A stretch of DNA of 64,000 bases from an uncultured Mucispirillum sp. Lineage in GTDB: Bacteria > Chrysiogenota > Deferribacteres > Deferribacterales > Mucispirillaceae. The translations under genes were made by a program, and so were the position numbers. The stretch lies in the NCBI GenBank assembly GCA_944324465.1, contig CALUWI010000005.1, forward strand, positions 62,001 through 126,000, given 5' to 3'. Below, one piece after another: positions 36,341 through 45,180 of this stretch (the stretch's first letter is position 1; each line of letters begins with the position of its first letter). The notes under the pieces were generated by a model that worked only from the letters and a program-made list of their open reading frames with translations, did no database searches and was not told the DNA's origin.

Positions 36341-37439
36341 TTTCTATTCCTGCAGCAAAAAGTAAATACTGCCTTATAAACTGTTCTAATTCGCCGTCCA
36401 TAACAGCATCAACATTTCCTGTTTCATATCTTGTGCGTAAATCTTTAACCATTTTATATGGGTGCATAACATAAGAGCGGATTTGATTTCCCCAGCCAAT
36501 ATCTGTTTTGCTGTCTTCCATTTTTTCTTTAGCTTCGCTTCTTTTTTCCATTTCATATTCATAAAGTTTTGATTTTAATATTTTCATAGCTGAAGCTTTA
36601 TTTTTATGCTGGCTTCTTTCATTTTGGCAGGATACAACAATACCTGTTGGTATATGCGTGATTCTGACAGCAGAATCTGTTGTATTAATATGCTGTCCGC
36701 CTGCTCCACCTGCCCTGTATGTATCTATTCTTAAATCAGCTTCATTTACTTCTATTTCTAAATCATCATCAATTTCAGGCAGTACAAATACAGAAGCAAA
36801 TGATGTATGGCGTCTGTTTTGAGAATCAAATGGTGATATGCGCACAAGTCTGTGTACACCGCTTTCACCTTTTAAATAGCCAAAGCTGTATTCACCAATA
36901 ATATTAAATGTAATTGACTTTATTCCTGCTTCATCACCATCAAGCTGGTCTAATATTTCAAGTTTAAAGCCATTTTTTTCTGCCCATCTTGAATACATTC
37001 TAAAAAGCATAGATGCCCAGTCATCTGCTTCTGTGCCGCCAGCACCAGAATGTATTGTTACAATCGCATTATTTATATCATGCTGGTCACTTAAAATGAG
37101 CTTTAATTCAAAATCTACAGTCTGTTTTTTGTACTGAGAAAAAGTATCTATTATATCTTTTTCAACAGAAGTTTCGCCTTCTTTATAAAGCTCTAATAAA
37201 ACATCACAGTCTTCTTTTGTCTGCAAAAGGCTTCTATATGACTCTAAAAACTTTTTAATTGCAGACTGCTCTTTTAAAAGATGCTTCGATTCCTTTTTAG
37301 ACCAGAAGTCTTTATCAGTAATAGACATATTTTCTATTTCATCTACTTTTTTCTGCAGCACATCTTCTTTTACTGCTGGAGCAAAACTTTTAACTTTATT
37401 ATTTAATTCATCTATTTCTTGAAGTATTTCTTCTAACAT
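36327..37439 (-). CDS. prfB: Peptide chain release factor 2
   Basis: RF2 reads UGA and UAA stops and releases the peptide. The 370-residue length is complete. The stop-codon tripeptide SPF is in [13 protein letters not shown] and the catalytic GGQ in [18 protein letters not shown]. Most bacteria regulate prfB by a +1 frameshift near codon 25 (CTTTGAC). Here the N-terminus is one uninterrupted frame, so the autoregulatory site is absent. Confidence 0.94.
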   Translation of the reverse strand: MLEEILQEIDELNNKVKSFAPAVKEDVLQKKVDEIENMSITDKDFWSKKESKHLLKEQSAIKKFLESYRSLLQTKEDCDVLLELYKEGETSVEKDIIDTFSQYKKQTVDFELKLILSDQHDINNAIVTIHSGAGGTEADDWASMLFRMYSRWAEKNGFKLEILDQLDGDEAGIKSITFNIIGEYSFGYLKGESGVHRLVRISPFDSQNRRHTSFASVFVLPEIDDDLEIEVNEADLRIDTYRAGGAGGQHINTTDSAVRITHIPTGIVVSCQNERSQHKNKASAMKILKSKLYEYEMEKRSEAKEKMEDSKTDIGWGNQIRSYVMHPYKMVKDLRTRYETGNVDAVMDGELEQFIRQYLLFAAGIENENK

Positions 37440-37462
37440 ATTGTCCTTTCTATTTTTTTATT

Positions 37463-37912
37463 TTAAATCTCAATAATTACTGCAGTTTCATCACAGTCTG
37501 GATATTTAGGGCATTTTAAGCAGTCTGTCCATATTTTTTTTGGCAGGCTGTCAAGTTCAGTAACTTTAAAACCGCAGCTTTCAAAAAAATCCTGCATATA
37601 TGTAAGTGCAAAAACTTTTGTAAAACCAGTTTCTTTTGCTCGTTTTAAAGAATATTCTACCATTGCCTGCCCTATTTTCTGCCTTTTATACTGCTCAACT
37701 ACTGCTAATGAGCGTATTTCTGCAGTATCACTCCATGTTGGGTGCAGTGCACATACTCCTTTAACGGCTTCATCATCTTCCCATATAATAAATTCATATA
37801 TTTTTTCATATATTTCATTTCTGCTGATTTGAAGCATCTGCCCTTTTTTCGCATACTGGTTTACTATCTGCTGAATAACTGGTGCATCATTAATTTTTGC
37901 TTGTCTAATCAT
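37463..37912 (-). CDS. GNAT acetyltransferase of the short N-acetylglutamate synthase type
   Basis: This 149-residue GNAT domain has AEIRSLAVVEQYKRQKIGQAMVEY, with the acetyl-CoA loop QKIGQA. The C-terminal WTDCLKCPKYPDCDETAV is a Cys-rich tail typical of stand-alone short NAGS (ArgA-like) proteins. The likely reaction is glutamate + acetyl-CoA to N-acetylglutamate, the first arginine step; substrate is inferred. It overlaps the lipoprotein gene upstream by 4 nt. Confidence 0.8.
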   Translation of the reverse strand: MIRQAKINDAPVIQQIVNQYAKKGQMLQISRNEIYEKIYEFIIWEDDEAVKGVCALHPTWSDTAEIRSLAVVEQYKRQKIGQAMVEYSLKRAKETGFTKVFALTYMQDFFESCGFKVTELDSLPKKIWTDCLKCPKYPDCDETAVIIEI

Positions 37913-38313
37913 CTTACATAATTCCTATATTTATCAAGTACTTTTTGTGCAACATCTGCATTAGAAATTAAATATTTTGTAGCTCTTACATTTATATCAA
38001 GCACCCCATCTCTCCGTGTATAAATATAAGCAGTTACTGTATGGTTATCAACAGTACCTTCCACATATCCATCAACAAAGCTCAAGTCATTAATAGTGCC
38101 TTTATTAGCTTCAAAAGCATATATTAACTTTTCTACAGCAAGAGCTTTTTCTGTTTTATCTATATCTGATACTGAACCTGCAGTGAAAACCACTGTAGAA
38201 AAAGCACCAGCTAAAGCTACACCAGCTATCCAGGCACAGCCATTTAAAAACAGTGGAATAGTAAAAACTACAATTAATTTAAATACAAAATGCCTTACTT
38301 TAAAATTAATCAT
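37909..38313 (-). CDS. Small lipoprotein, DUF3568-like
   Basis: The 134-residue protein has an N-terminal signal peptide with lipobox FLNGCAWIAG (lipidated Cys near residue 27). The mature part is a ~100-residue alpha/beta domain with ALAVEKLIYAFEANKG and YVEGTVDNHTVTAYIY, as in small DUF3568 lipoproteins. Location is the inner leaflet of the outer membrane or the periplasmic face. The function is unknown. It is the first gene of the long - strand block and faces the pyrR promoter. Confidence 0.7.
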   Translation of the reverse strand: MINFKVRHFVFKLIVVFTIPLFLNGCAWIAGVALAGAFSTVVFTAGSVSDIDKTEKALAVEKLIYAFEANKGTINDLSFVDGYVEGTVDNHTVTAYIYTRRDGVLDINVRATKYLISNADVAQKVLDKYRNYVR

Positions 38314-38396
38314 TTCGCATATTATAAAATTTAATTACAATAATCAACTTAAATATTATATAAATGGATAGATTATTAATATTTGTTATAAAATGA

Positions 38397-38425
38397 TTGA
38401 CTTATTATTATATAACTTTTACTAT
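38397..38425 (+). promoter_or_regulatory. Putative promoter of pyrR-pyrB-pyrC
   Basis: TTGACT at 38397-38402 and TACTAT at 38420-38425 are 17 nt apart. The leader to the pyrR ATG is short (about 25 nt), with a small hairpin CAAGT-TCAT-ACTTG at 38431-38444 just before GGAGG. I see no PyrR anti-antiterminator consensus. Confidence 0.5.
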
Positions 38426-38456
38426 TTACACAAGTTCATACTTGCGGAGGTTATTT

Positions 38457-39005
38457 ATGGAAAAAGAAAAAATCTTAATTAATAGTGCTGAAATGCATGC
38501 AATCATTGAGCGTATGACCTTTCAAATTATTGAAAAAGTTACAGATTATGATAATACTTATATAGTTGGAATTAGAAGACGCGGCGAATATATTGCAAAC
38601 CGTATTACAGACAGCATAAGCCGACATAATAAAAGACCATTAAAATCTGGTGTTTTAGATATTACATTATATAGAGATGATTTATCAGAAATTTCAAATA
38701 TGCCTGAAGTAAAATCATCAGATATAGGATTTGATGTTAACGGCAAAACTATAATATTAGTTGATGATGTGCTTTTTACAGGCAGAACAATCCGCTCTGC
38801 AATAGATGCTTTGCTTGATTACGGCAGACCTGCAAAAATTATGCTTGCAGTTATTGTAGACAGAGGACATAAAGAACTTCCAATACATGCTGATTTTACA
38901 GGAAAACATATCCCTACAAGAAAAAGCGAAGTTATACATGTTAAAGTAAAAGAAATAGATAATGTAGATGATGACTGCGTTACTATAAGCGATAGAGAGG
39001 CTTAA
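38457..39005 (+). CDS. pyrR: Bifunctional pyrimidine regulator / uracil phosphoribosyltransferase
   Basis: PyrR binds UMP/UTP-dependent pyr mRNA leaders and also makes UMP from uracil. Start ATG 38457 follows GGAGG by 7 nt; the in-frame upstream TTG is part of the promoter. The product is 182 residues. The PRPP loop is [18 protein letters not shown], and [11 protein letters not shown] and [11 protein letters not shown] match PyrR. Without a visible attenuator leader its RNA target may lie elsewhere or the protein may act only as an enzyme. Confidence 0.94.
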   Translation: MEKEKILINSAEMHAIIERMTFQIIEKVTDYDNTYIVGIRRRGEYIANRITDSISRHNKRPLKSGVLDITLYRDDLSEISNMPEVKSSDIGFDVNGKTIILVDDVLFTGRTIRSAIDALLDYGRPAKIMLAVIVDRGHKELPIHADFTGKHIPTRKSEVIHVKVKEIDNVDDDCVTISDREA

Positions 39006-39006
39006 T

Positions 39007-39927
39007 ATGACTTATGACAAAAAAGATTTTATATCTACTCAGGATTTAACTCGAGAGCAGATAGATTATATCTTAAATCAAGCAATGAGTTTTAGGGAAA
39101 TAAATCAAAGAGAAGTTAAAAAAGTCCCTACATTAAAAGGACGCACTATTGTAAACTTATTTTTTGAAGCATCTACTAGAACAAGGACTTCTTTTGAGAT
39201 AGCCGGTAAAAGATTAGGTGCAGATGTTATTAATATCAGCTCATCTACATCAAGCACTCAAAAAGGCGAAACATTAATGGATACTGTAAAAAATATTGAA
39301 GCAATGGCTTCTGATATTGTTGTTATAAGACACAGCTATTCTGGCTCAGTAAAATTTGTTGCAGATAATGTAGATGCCCACATAGTAAATGCTGGTGATG
39401 GACTTAATGAGCACCCTACTCAATGTATGCTTGACCTTTTAACTATTAAACTGCAAAAAGGCAGGCTTGAAGGCTTAAATGTTACAATTATTGGTGATAT
39501 TGCTCATTCAAGAGTTGCAAGAAGTGATATTTGGGCAATGAAAACTTACGGCATGAATGTAACTCTTTTTGCACCGCCTACTATGCTTCCTGTCGGTGTT
39601 GAAGCCTTTGGTGTAAATATAGCAAAAAATATGGAAGAAGCAGTTAAAGATGCTGATGTTATTATTATGCTTAGAATCCAAAGAGAAAGAATGGCAAAAC
39701 TTCTTATTCCATCAGAAAGAGAATATTCAAAACTTTTTGGACTTACACCTGCTGTTATGCAAAAAGCTAAAAGTGATGTTATGGTTATGCACCCTGGGCC
39801 AATAAATAGAGGTGTGGAACTTTCTTCTGTTGTTGCAGACAGCAGCAATTCTGCAATATTAGACCAGGTAGAAAATGGTGTTGCTGTCAGAATGGCAGTA
39901 TTAAGTTTTCTTGCTATGTCAAAATAA
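39007..39927 (+). CDS. pyrB: Aspartate carbamoyltransferase catalytic subunit
   Basis: PyrB joins carbamoyl phosphate and aspartate. The 306-residue protein has the carbamoyl phosphate site [13 protein letters not shown], the STQKGET loop, DGLNEHPTQ and [11 protein letters not shown]. No regulatory PyrI gene is adjacent; the next gene is pyrC. It begins 1 nt after pyrR, so the three genes are co-transcribed. Confidence 0.96.
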   Translation: MTYDKKDFISTQDLTREQIDYILNQAMSFREINQREVKKVPTLKGRTIVNLFFEASTRTRTSFEIAGKRLGADVINISSSTSSTQKGETLMDTVKNIEAMASDIVVIRHSYSGSVKFVADNVDAHIVNAGDGLNEHPTQCMLDLLTIKLQKGRLEGLNVTIIGDIAHSRVARSDIWAMKTYGMNVTLFAPPTMLPVGVEAFGVNIAKNMEEAVKDADVIIMLRIQRERMAKLLIPSEREYSKLFGLTPAVMQKAKSDVMVMHPGPINRGVELSSVVADSSNSAILDQVENGVAVRMAVLSFLAMSK

Positions 39928-39944
39928 ACGATGGTGAAATATAT

Positions 39945-41210
39945 ATGAAAACATTACTTAAAAACTGCAAAATAGTAAATCATGATAAAATAATTGAAGG
40001 TAATATTTTAATAAATGATAATATTATTGAAGATATTACAAATGAAGATATTCAGGCAGATAATGTATATGACTGCTCAGGAAAATATGTTCTTCCTGGT
40101 CTTATAGATATGCACTCTCATATGAGAGAGCCTGGCTTTGAATATAAAGAAGATATTACAAGTGCTGGTCAGGCTGCTGTTGCCGGCGGTATTACTACAG
40201 CATGCTGTATGGCAAACACTAAACCAGTAATAGATAATGCTCCAGTTGCTGCATTTATTATTAATAAATCAAAAAAAGACGGATTTTTTGATGCCCTGCC
40301 TTATGGTGCTGTAACAAAAGGATTAAAAGGCGAAGAACTTACAGAAATGGGCGACTTAATAGAAAATGGTGTATGCGGTTTTTCTGATGATGGATATACT
40401 ATTATGAATGCAGAAGTTATGCGTAGAGCATTAGAATATGTTAGATATTTTGATTCTTTTATTTCTGTCCATGCTATTGACACTAATCTGCAAGGCAATG
40501 GATATATGAATGAAGGCAGAATTTCTGCAATTAATGGCTTAAATGGTATCCCTTCTGAATCAGAATCAGTAATTATTGCAAGAGATATTATGCTGGCACG
40601 CCTTACAAAATCAAGAGTGCATATAAGTCATGTAAGCTCAAAAGAAGCTGTTGATATAATTCGCTGGGGTAAAAATGAAGGTATTAATGTTACTGCAGAA
40701 GCTACTCCACACCATTTTACATTAACAGATGAAAACTGCTTAACTTATGATACAAACTATAAAATGAGCCCGCCTTTAAGAGAGGAAGAAGATATTGAAG
40801 CAATATTACAGGGCTTTAAAGACGGCACTATTGACTGTATTTCTACAGACCATGCACCACATCAGGATGATGAAAAATTTGTAGAATTTGGACTTGCTCC
40901 AGTTGGTATTATTGGATATCAAACAGCTGTTCCATTAACTATAAAAAGAATAGATGAAGGCAGACTTTCATGGACAGATTTTGCAAGACTTATGTCTTAT
41001 AACCCATCTAAAATTCTTAAAAAAGAAAATTTAGGTGTTATTGCAAAAGGCAAACAGGCTGATATTGTAGTTATTGATGCTGATGTTGAATATACTTATA
41101 CAAGAGAAATAAACAAATCTAAATCATATAATACTCCATTTTTAAATAAACAGTTAAAAGGCAGAGCTTTATACACTTTTAAAAATGGCAAATTAGTTTA
41201 TCAAGCATAA
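39945..41210 (+). CDS. pyrC: Dihydroorotase
   Basis: PyrC cyclises carbamoyl aspartate to dihydroorotate. The 421-residue class I amidohydrolase has the metal motif LIDMHSHMREPGFEYKED, then SVHAIDT, VHISHVSSKEAVD, and STDHAPHQDDEK with the catalytic Asp. Ends at a strong bidirectional-type hairpin. The product goes to PyrD/PyrK encoded at 25.8-27.5 kb on the other strand. Confidence 0.96.
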   Translation: MKTLLKNCKIVNHDKIIEGNILINDNIIEDITNEDIQADNVYDCSGKYVLPGLIDMHSHMREPGFEYKEDITSAGQAAVAGGITTACCMANTKPVIDNAPVAAFIINKSKKDGFFDALPYGAVTKGLKGEELTEMGDLIENGVCGFSDDGYTIMNAEVMRRALEYVRYFDSFISVHAIDTNLQGNGYMNEGRISAINGLNGIPSESESVIIARDIMLARLTKSRVHISHVSSKEAVDIIRWGKNEGINVTAEATPHHFTLTDENCLTYDTNYKMSPPLREEEDIEAILQGFKDGTIDCISTDHAPHQDDEKFVEFGLAPVGIIGYQTAVPLTIKRIDEGRLSWTDFARLMSYNPSKILKKENLGVIAKGKQADIVVIDADVEYTYTREINKSKSYNTPFLNKQLKGRALYTFKNGKLVYQA

Positions 41211-41229
41211 AATATATTTAAAAAAAATG

Positions 41230-41260
41230 AAAGGCTATTGGATTTCCAATAGCCTTTTTT
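41230..41260 (+). terminator. Terminator after pyrC, possibly bidirectional
   Basis: AAAGGCTATTGGA and TCCAATAGCCTTT form a 13-bp stem with a 2-nt loop followed by a T-run on +. On - it is followed by CATTTTTTT, so it would also stop transcripts leaving the FMN riboswitch. Confidence 0.9.
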
Positions 41261-41317
41261 GTTACTCATTATAAGTGACTTTATAAAAGTCTAAGATATA
41301 TAATATCTTTTAACATA

Positions 41318-41437
41318 TTATCTTTCATCCGGACTATACCGTCGGCTTTGGAATTTCACCAAATCTGCCAAAAAGGCTCGTGGGCTTGTTATAAAAACTT
41401 ACCACCGGTGGGGAATTGCACCCCGCCCTGAGATATT
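41318..41437 (-). ncRNA. FMN riboswitch (RFN element) with no downstream gene
   Basis: Read on the - strand the element shows every conserved block in order: TCAGGGCGGGGTG, AATTCCCCACCGGTGGTA, AGCCCACGAGCC, GATTTGGTGAAATTCC, and GCCGACGGTATAGTCCGGAT followed by GAAAGA. P1 pairs TATCT (5') with AGATA (3'). FMN riboswitches normally control riboflavin synthesis or transport genes. Here the strand continues for only about 100 nt, with a 7-bp AT hairpin (AAGATAT-TAT-ATATCTT), and then meets the pyrC terminator and antisense pyrC. No riboflavin gene follows. The element looks structurally intact. Confidence 0.95.
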
Positions 41438-41449
41438 CTAAAAATATAC

Positions 41450-41482
41450 AGCCTGCCTAATAAGATACTTATTAAGCAGGCT
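41450..41482 (-). terminator. Terminator of the chemoreceptor gene
   Basis: On the - strand AGCCTGCTTAATAAG pairs with CTTATTAGGCAGGCT (one G-U), followed by GTATATTTTT. It separates the chemoreceptor from the riboswitch, so the riboswitch would need its own promoter or readthrough. Confidence 0.8.
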
Positions 41483-41489
41483 AAAAATA

Positions 41490-43124
41490 TTATTTAACTT
41501 TAAATCTTGTAAGCATCATTTTAAGAGTTTCTACTCTTTCCTGTAAATGCTCAATAGTCTGAGTTACTTCATTTACAGCATTGCTTGATTCTTCAATACC
41601 TGCAGCAATACTTGTTGCTGTTTCATGAACAGTCTGAACAGTAGAGTATTCATTATCCATATCTTCTCTAATAGTGCTCATAACACTATTTATACCATCA
41701 ATACCTGTAAAAATTTTATTAAACACATCTTCTGTTCTTTCAATATTATTAACACCTTCTTTTACTTTTTCTGCTTCCATACCCATTGCAGAAGATGCAG
41801 TTAATGCTTCATTTTGTAATGTAGAAACAATAGTAGTTACTTCACTTGTTGCTTTTTGTGTTCTTTCTGCAAGTTTCCTTACTTCATCAGCAACTACAGC
41901 AAACCCTCTGCCCGCTTCTCCTGCTCTTGCTGCTTCAATAGCGGCATTTAATGCTAAAAGATTAGTCTGGTCTGCAATATCATTAATTACGGTAACAATA
42001 TTACCAATTTCGCTGGAAGAATCTGCAAGATTAGTAATTGTATCAGAAAGAGAATCTGCATCTGTATGAATTTTTTCCATACTTAATTTTAAATCTGTAA
42101 GCTGTTTTTTACCATCATTTGCAGAAACAACTGTATTATCAACTACTTCTTGATTTGATTTTAATGAATCAACAGTTACTTTTACTGTGGAATTAATAGA
42201 ATCTAAACTAATAGCTGTATCACTAACCTGATGAGCCTGCTCTGAAAATGTTGAAGATAATTCTTCCATTGTTGAAGCAAGCTGATTATTACTTGATGCA
42301 ACATCTTCTGTAGCTTCTGTGACATTCAGAAGTATCTCTCTGATACTTGCAAGAGATACATTAATATTTTTAAATGTGGCACATATTTCTGAATTACCTG
42401 CTAACTCTGGAGCTTTTACCGTCATATCTCCATCAGCAATACTTATAAATAATGTATCTAATGTATTTAATGCTCGTTTTAAACTGCTTATGAAAATATA
42501 TAAGAAAATTAAAAATATAACGGCTATACTTGCTATACAAATAAAAGATATTAAAATAATTGTATAAGTTTTTGATGCAGATTTTTTTGCAGCATTAGTT
42601 GAAAACAGTTTTATTTCTTCTTCAAAAGCATTTAATGACTGCGTAATTTTTTCTTTACCTGATTCATATTCTTTGCTGCTCATAAGCTGTGAAGCTTTCT
42701 GTAAATCACCTGCTTCTACAGCTTTAAAAGATGCTTCTTCCAGCTTGATTAATGCATCAGAATCACTTTTTGCTCTTTCTACATATACTAAAATTTCAGA
42801 AGGTACACCTAATTTAACTAGTGATTCTATTGATTTATCTCTAGTTTTAGTTTCATTTACTTCTTTCCAGTATTTATCATAATATTCTCTGTTACCAGTA
42901 GTAGCATAAAGCCTTGCCTGAGTAGTAAGATAATCTGACGCTTTTGAAACCATAAACCCATATGAAACAATATCAAGGCTGTCAAATGTTAATTTTTCAT
43001 TGTCTCTTGTAGCATTATAAATCATTGTCATAAAAATGAGAAAAGAAATAATCATTGCTGCCATTCCAACAACAATAATCCATAAAAAATAACTAAACTT
43101 AAATTTTAAAATCCCCAGTCCCAT
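41490..43124 (-). CDS. Methyl-accepting chemotaxis protein
   Basis: This is a 544-residue membrane chemoreceptor. TM1 is near residues 12-34, followed by a helical periplasmic sensor of ~150 residues, TM2 near 188-213 and HAMP near 212-265. The signalling hairpin centres on [33 protein letters not shown]-type sequence (in pieces: [38 protein letters not shown]). It signals to CheA via CheW. The ligand is unknown. It is monocistronic with its own terminator. Confidence 0.95.
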   Translation of the reverse strand: MGLGILKFKFSYFLWIIVVGMAAMIISFLIFMTMIYNATRDNEKLTFDSLDIVSYGFMVSKASDYLTTQARLYATTGNREYYDKYWKEVNETKTRDKSIESLVKLGVPSEILVYVERAKSDSDALIKLEEASFKAVEAGDLQKASQLMSSKEYESGKEKITQSLNAFEEEIKLFSTNAAKKSASKTYTIILISFICIASIAVIFLIFLYIFISSLKRALNTLDTLFISIADGDMTVKAPELAGNSEICATFKNINVSLASIREILLNVTEATEDVASSNNQLASTMEELSSTFSEQAHQVSDTAISLDSINSTVKVTVDSLKSNQEVVDNTVVSANDGKKQLTDLKLSMEKIHTDADSLSDTITNLADSSSEIGNIVTVINDIADQTNLLALNAAIEAARAGEAGRGFAVVADEVRKLAERTQKATSEVTTIVSTLQNEALTASSAMGMEAEKVKEGVNNIERTEDVFNKIFTGIDGINSVMSTIREDMDNEYSTVQTVHETATSIAAGIEESSNAVNEVTQTIEHLQERVETLKMMLTRFKVK

Positions 43125-43209
43125 ATAATGCCCCCTGCATAATATTTACACCAAATATAAATACTGATGTATAACAATATTTATACATTTTTTTTTACAT
43201 TTTTTCAAT

Positions 43210-43246
43210 AAAAAAAGCATACATTTATATTATGTATGCCTTTTTA
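43210..43246 (-). terminator. Terminator after nfu
   Basis: On the - strand AGGCATACAT and ATGTATGCTT form a stem around a short AT loop, followed by TTTTTTATT. It closes the Fe-S assembly operon. Confidence 0.82.
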
Positions 43247-43275
43247 TAAAATTGAAAATCTAAATATTGTTTATA

Positions 43276-43500
43276 TTATGCTGAAACTACTTCTTTAATT
43301 TCAGGAACTTCTTCTTTAATACGAGCTTCAATACCTTGTTTTAATGTCATAAGGCTGAAAGGACAGCTGCCGCATGCTCCTCTTAAAGCAACTTTTACAA
43401 CACCATCTTCAATACTGATAAGTTCTACATCACCACCATCAGCCTGTAAGCCTGGGCGAACTTTATCCAATACTTGTTGAACTTTTTCTTTTAATTCCAT
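43276..43500 (-). CDS. NifU C-terminal-like iron-sulfur carrier (Nfu)
   Basis: This 74-residue stand-alone Nfu domain has the conserved RPGLQADGGDVELI and the cluster-binding RGACGSCPFS (Cys43, Cys46). It carries or assembles a [4Fe-4S] cluster bridging a dimer and passes it to client proteins. It follows iscU by 22 nt in the Fe-S operon, and both key cysteines are intact. Confidence 0.93.
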   Translation of the reverse strand: MELKEKVQQVLDKVRPGLQADGGDVELISIEDGVVKVALRGACGSCPFSLMTLKQGIEARIKEEVPEIKEVVSA

Positions 43501-43522
43501 TTTCCTCTCCTAAAAATAATTA

Positions 43523-43960
43523 TTATTCAGCATCTTTTTTTAATTCAGCTTTCATGCTGTCAACAATTGATGCATCTTTACCTTGTTTTGTATAGTAATC
43601 TTTTAATGCAGCTTCTACTGCTTCTTCTGCCATAACTGAGCAGTGGATTTTTGCAGGTGGTAAGCCACCTAATGCATCAACAATAGCTTGGTTTGTAAGT
43701 TTTAATGCATCTTCTACTTTTGCTCCTTTTAACATTTCTGTAGTCATAGAGCTTGATGCAATAGCTGCTCCACAGCCAAAAGTTTTAAAAGTTGAATTTT
43801 CGATAACTCCATCGCTGTTCACTTTTAAATATAATTTCATTACATCACCGCAAGATGGGTTGCCTACTTCGCCAACACCATTTGCATCTTCAATTTCTCC
43901 CATATTTCTTGGGTTTGTGAAGTGATCCATAACTGTATCACTATATGGTCCTGCTGCCAT
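43523..43960 (-). CDS. iscU: Iron-sulfur cluster scaffold IscU/NifU N-terminal type
   Basis: The 145-residue scaffold has the three ligand cysteines: Cys37 in NPSCGD (with Asp39), Cys63 in TFGCGAAIASSS and Cys107 in KIHCSVMAEEA. This is the canonical IscU set. There is a short Lys/Asp-rich C-terminal tail. It builds [2Fe-2S]/[4Fe-4S] clusters using sulfur from a cysteine desulfurase. The partner NifS homologue is encoded 20 nt upstream but is altered at its PLP site. Confidence 0.95.
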   Translation of the reverse strand: MAAGPYSDTVMDHFTNPRNMGEIEDANGVGEVGNPSCGDVMKLYLKVNSDGVIENSTFKTFGCGAAIASSSMTTEMLKGAKVEDALKLTNQAIVDALGGLPPAKIHCSVMAEEAVEAALKDYYTKQGKDASIVDSMKAELKKDAE

Positions 43961-43980
43961 TTTTACACTCCTGTATATAT

Positions 43981-45180
43981 TTATTTTTTTATTTTTGACG
44001 GGTCAAATGCCGGGCTCATTGCACAAAGTTTATCAATAATCTCCGGACTTACTTTTAACACATGGTCAATATCTTCTTCTTCAATATATTTAGAAAGACT
44101 CATAGTTATTGAGCCTGCACAAATATCTGTAGGTACACCAACAGCTGTTAATACATGAGATGCCTGTAAATCATCTTCATCTTCTGCTAATATGTTAGAT
44201 GAACATGCTGAACCACTGGCACAATATACACCTTTTTGAGCATACCACATTAAAAGTGATTCACCTTCAATATACTCTACCCAAAAGCTCACATGATAAG
44301 GAAGTCTGTTTTCTATATCACCAGTAATATGCAGAAAATCATACTGTTCTGTTAAACCTTTAATTAATTTATTTCTTAATTTTGTAAGTTTTACAGTATA
44401 TTCTGCCATTTCATTTTTAGCAATTTCGCATGCTTTTCCAAGTCCAACAATAGCAGGTACATTTTCACTACCACTTCTTATGCCTCTTTCCTGAAAACCA
44501 CCATCAAAAAGTGGAGCAAGTTTTACATCAGGTGCAACATATAAAGCTGCAGCTCCTCTTATACCATAAAAATTTTGTGCTGCAATAGTTAATGTTGATG
44601 CATTTATTTTTTTCACATCAATATCAATAAAACCGCATGATGCAACAGCATCTACATGGAAATGAACACCTTTTTCTTTGCATATTTTACCAATAGCTTC
44701 AATATCCTGAATAACACCAATTTCTGGATTTGCATGAGCAATAGCAACAAGAGCTGTATCATCTTTTATTGCTTTTGCAATACTTTCTGGTGAAACCCTG
44801 CCATTTTTATCAACAGGCAGTTTTGTAAAAGTATAACCATAGTTAGTTAACTTTAATACTGGGTTTTGAATTGAATAGTGCTCTATTTCACTTATAACTA
44901 TATGTTTTTTATTACCACTTAAAGCCATAACACCTTTAACAGCCATATTGTTTGATTCTGTACCGTTAGAAGTGAATATGATACTTTCAGGTTTTTCAGC
45001 CCCGATTAAATCTGCAACTTGTTTTCTTGCTTGATTTAATGCACTGTAACTTTCCCTGCCAAGTGGATAAAAATGAGCTGCTGGGTTGCCATATTTTTCT
45101 GTTAAATAAGGCATAACTGCTTCAACAACTCGTGCATCTGGTTTTGTTCCAGCTATATTATCTAAATAAATTGGATTCAT
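43981..45180 (-). CDS. NifS/IscS cysteine desulfurase homologue lacking the PLP lysine
   Basis: The 399-residue fold-type I aminotransferase aligns with IscS over its length: FTSNGTESNNMAVKG, HANPEIGVIQDIEAIG, FHVDAVAS and ERGIRSGSENVPAIVG. The sulfur-carrying cysteine loop ASGSACSS (Cys326) is intact. However, the segment that in IscS is S-G-H-K-I-Y-G-P-K-G reads A-A-Q202-N203-F-Y-G-I-R-G, so the Schiff-base Lys and its His are gone (codons CAA AAT at 44572-44577). EHK is EHY, and the Arg of SIRFSLG is Thr in SITMSLS. It sits in operon with iscU and nfu. Desulfurase activity by the known mechanism is doubtful; role unknown. Confidence 0.85.
   Translation of the reverse strand: MNPIYLDNIAGTKPDARVVEAVMPYLTEKYGNPAAHFYPLGRESYSALNQARKQVADLIGAEKPESIIFTSNGTESNNMAVKGVMALSGNKKHIVISEIEHYSIQNPVLKLTNYGYTFTKLPVDKNGRVSPESIAKAIKDDTALVAIAHANPEIGVIQDIEAIGKICKEKGVHFHVDAVASCGFIDIDVKKINASTLTIAAQNFYGIRGAAALYVAPDVKLAPLFDGGFQERGIRSGSENVPAIVGLGKACEIAKNEMAEYTVKLTKLRNKLIKGLTEQYDFLHITGDIENRLPYHVSFWVEYIEGESLLMWYAQKGVYCASGSACSSNILAEDEDDLQASHVLTAVGVPTDICAGSITMSLSKYIEEEDIDHVLKVSPEIIDKLCAMSPAFDPSKIKK

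Noticed and set aside
36327-37439. prfB frameshift or truncation
   Set aside because: The ORF is continuous and of full RF2 length, so no frameshift is needed.
38314-38456. PyrR-type attenuator upstream of pyrR
   Set aside because: The leader after the proposed promoter is about 25 nt, with only a 5-bp hairpin and no terminator or conserved PyrR-binding loop.
44560-44590. Frameshift as the reason for the missing NifS lysine
   Set aside because: Sequence on both sides aligns in the same frame with the family (LTIAAQNFYGIRGAAALYV), so a pair of compensating indels would be required.
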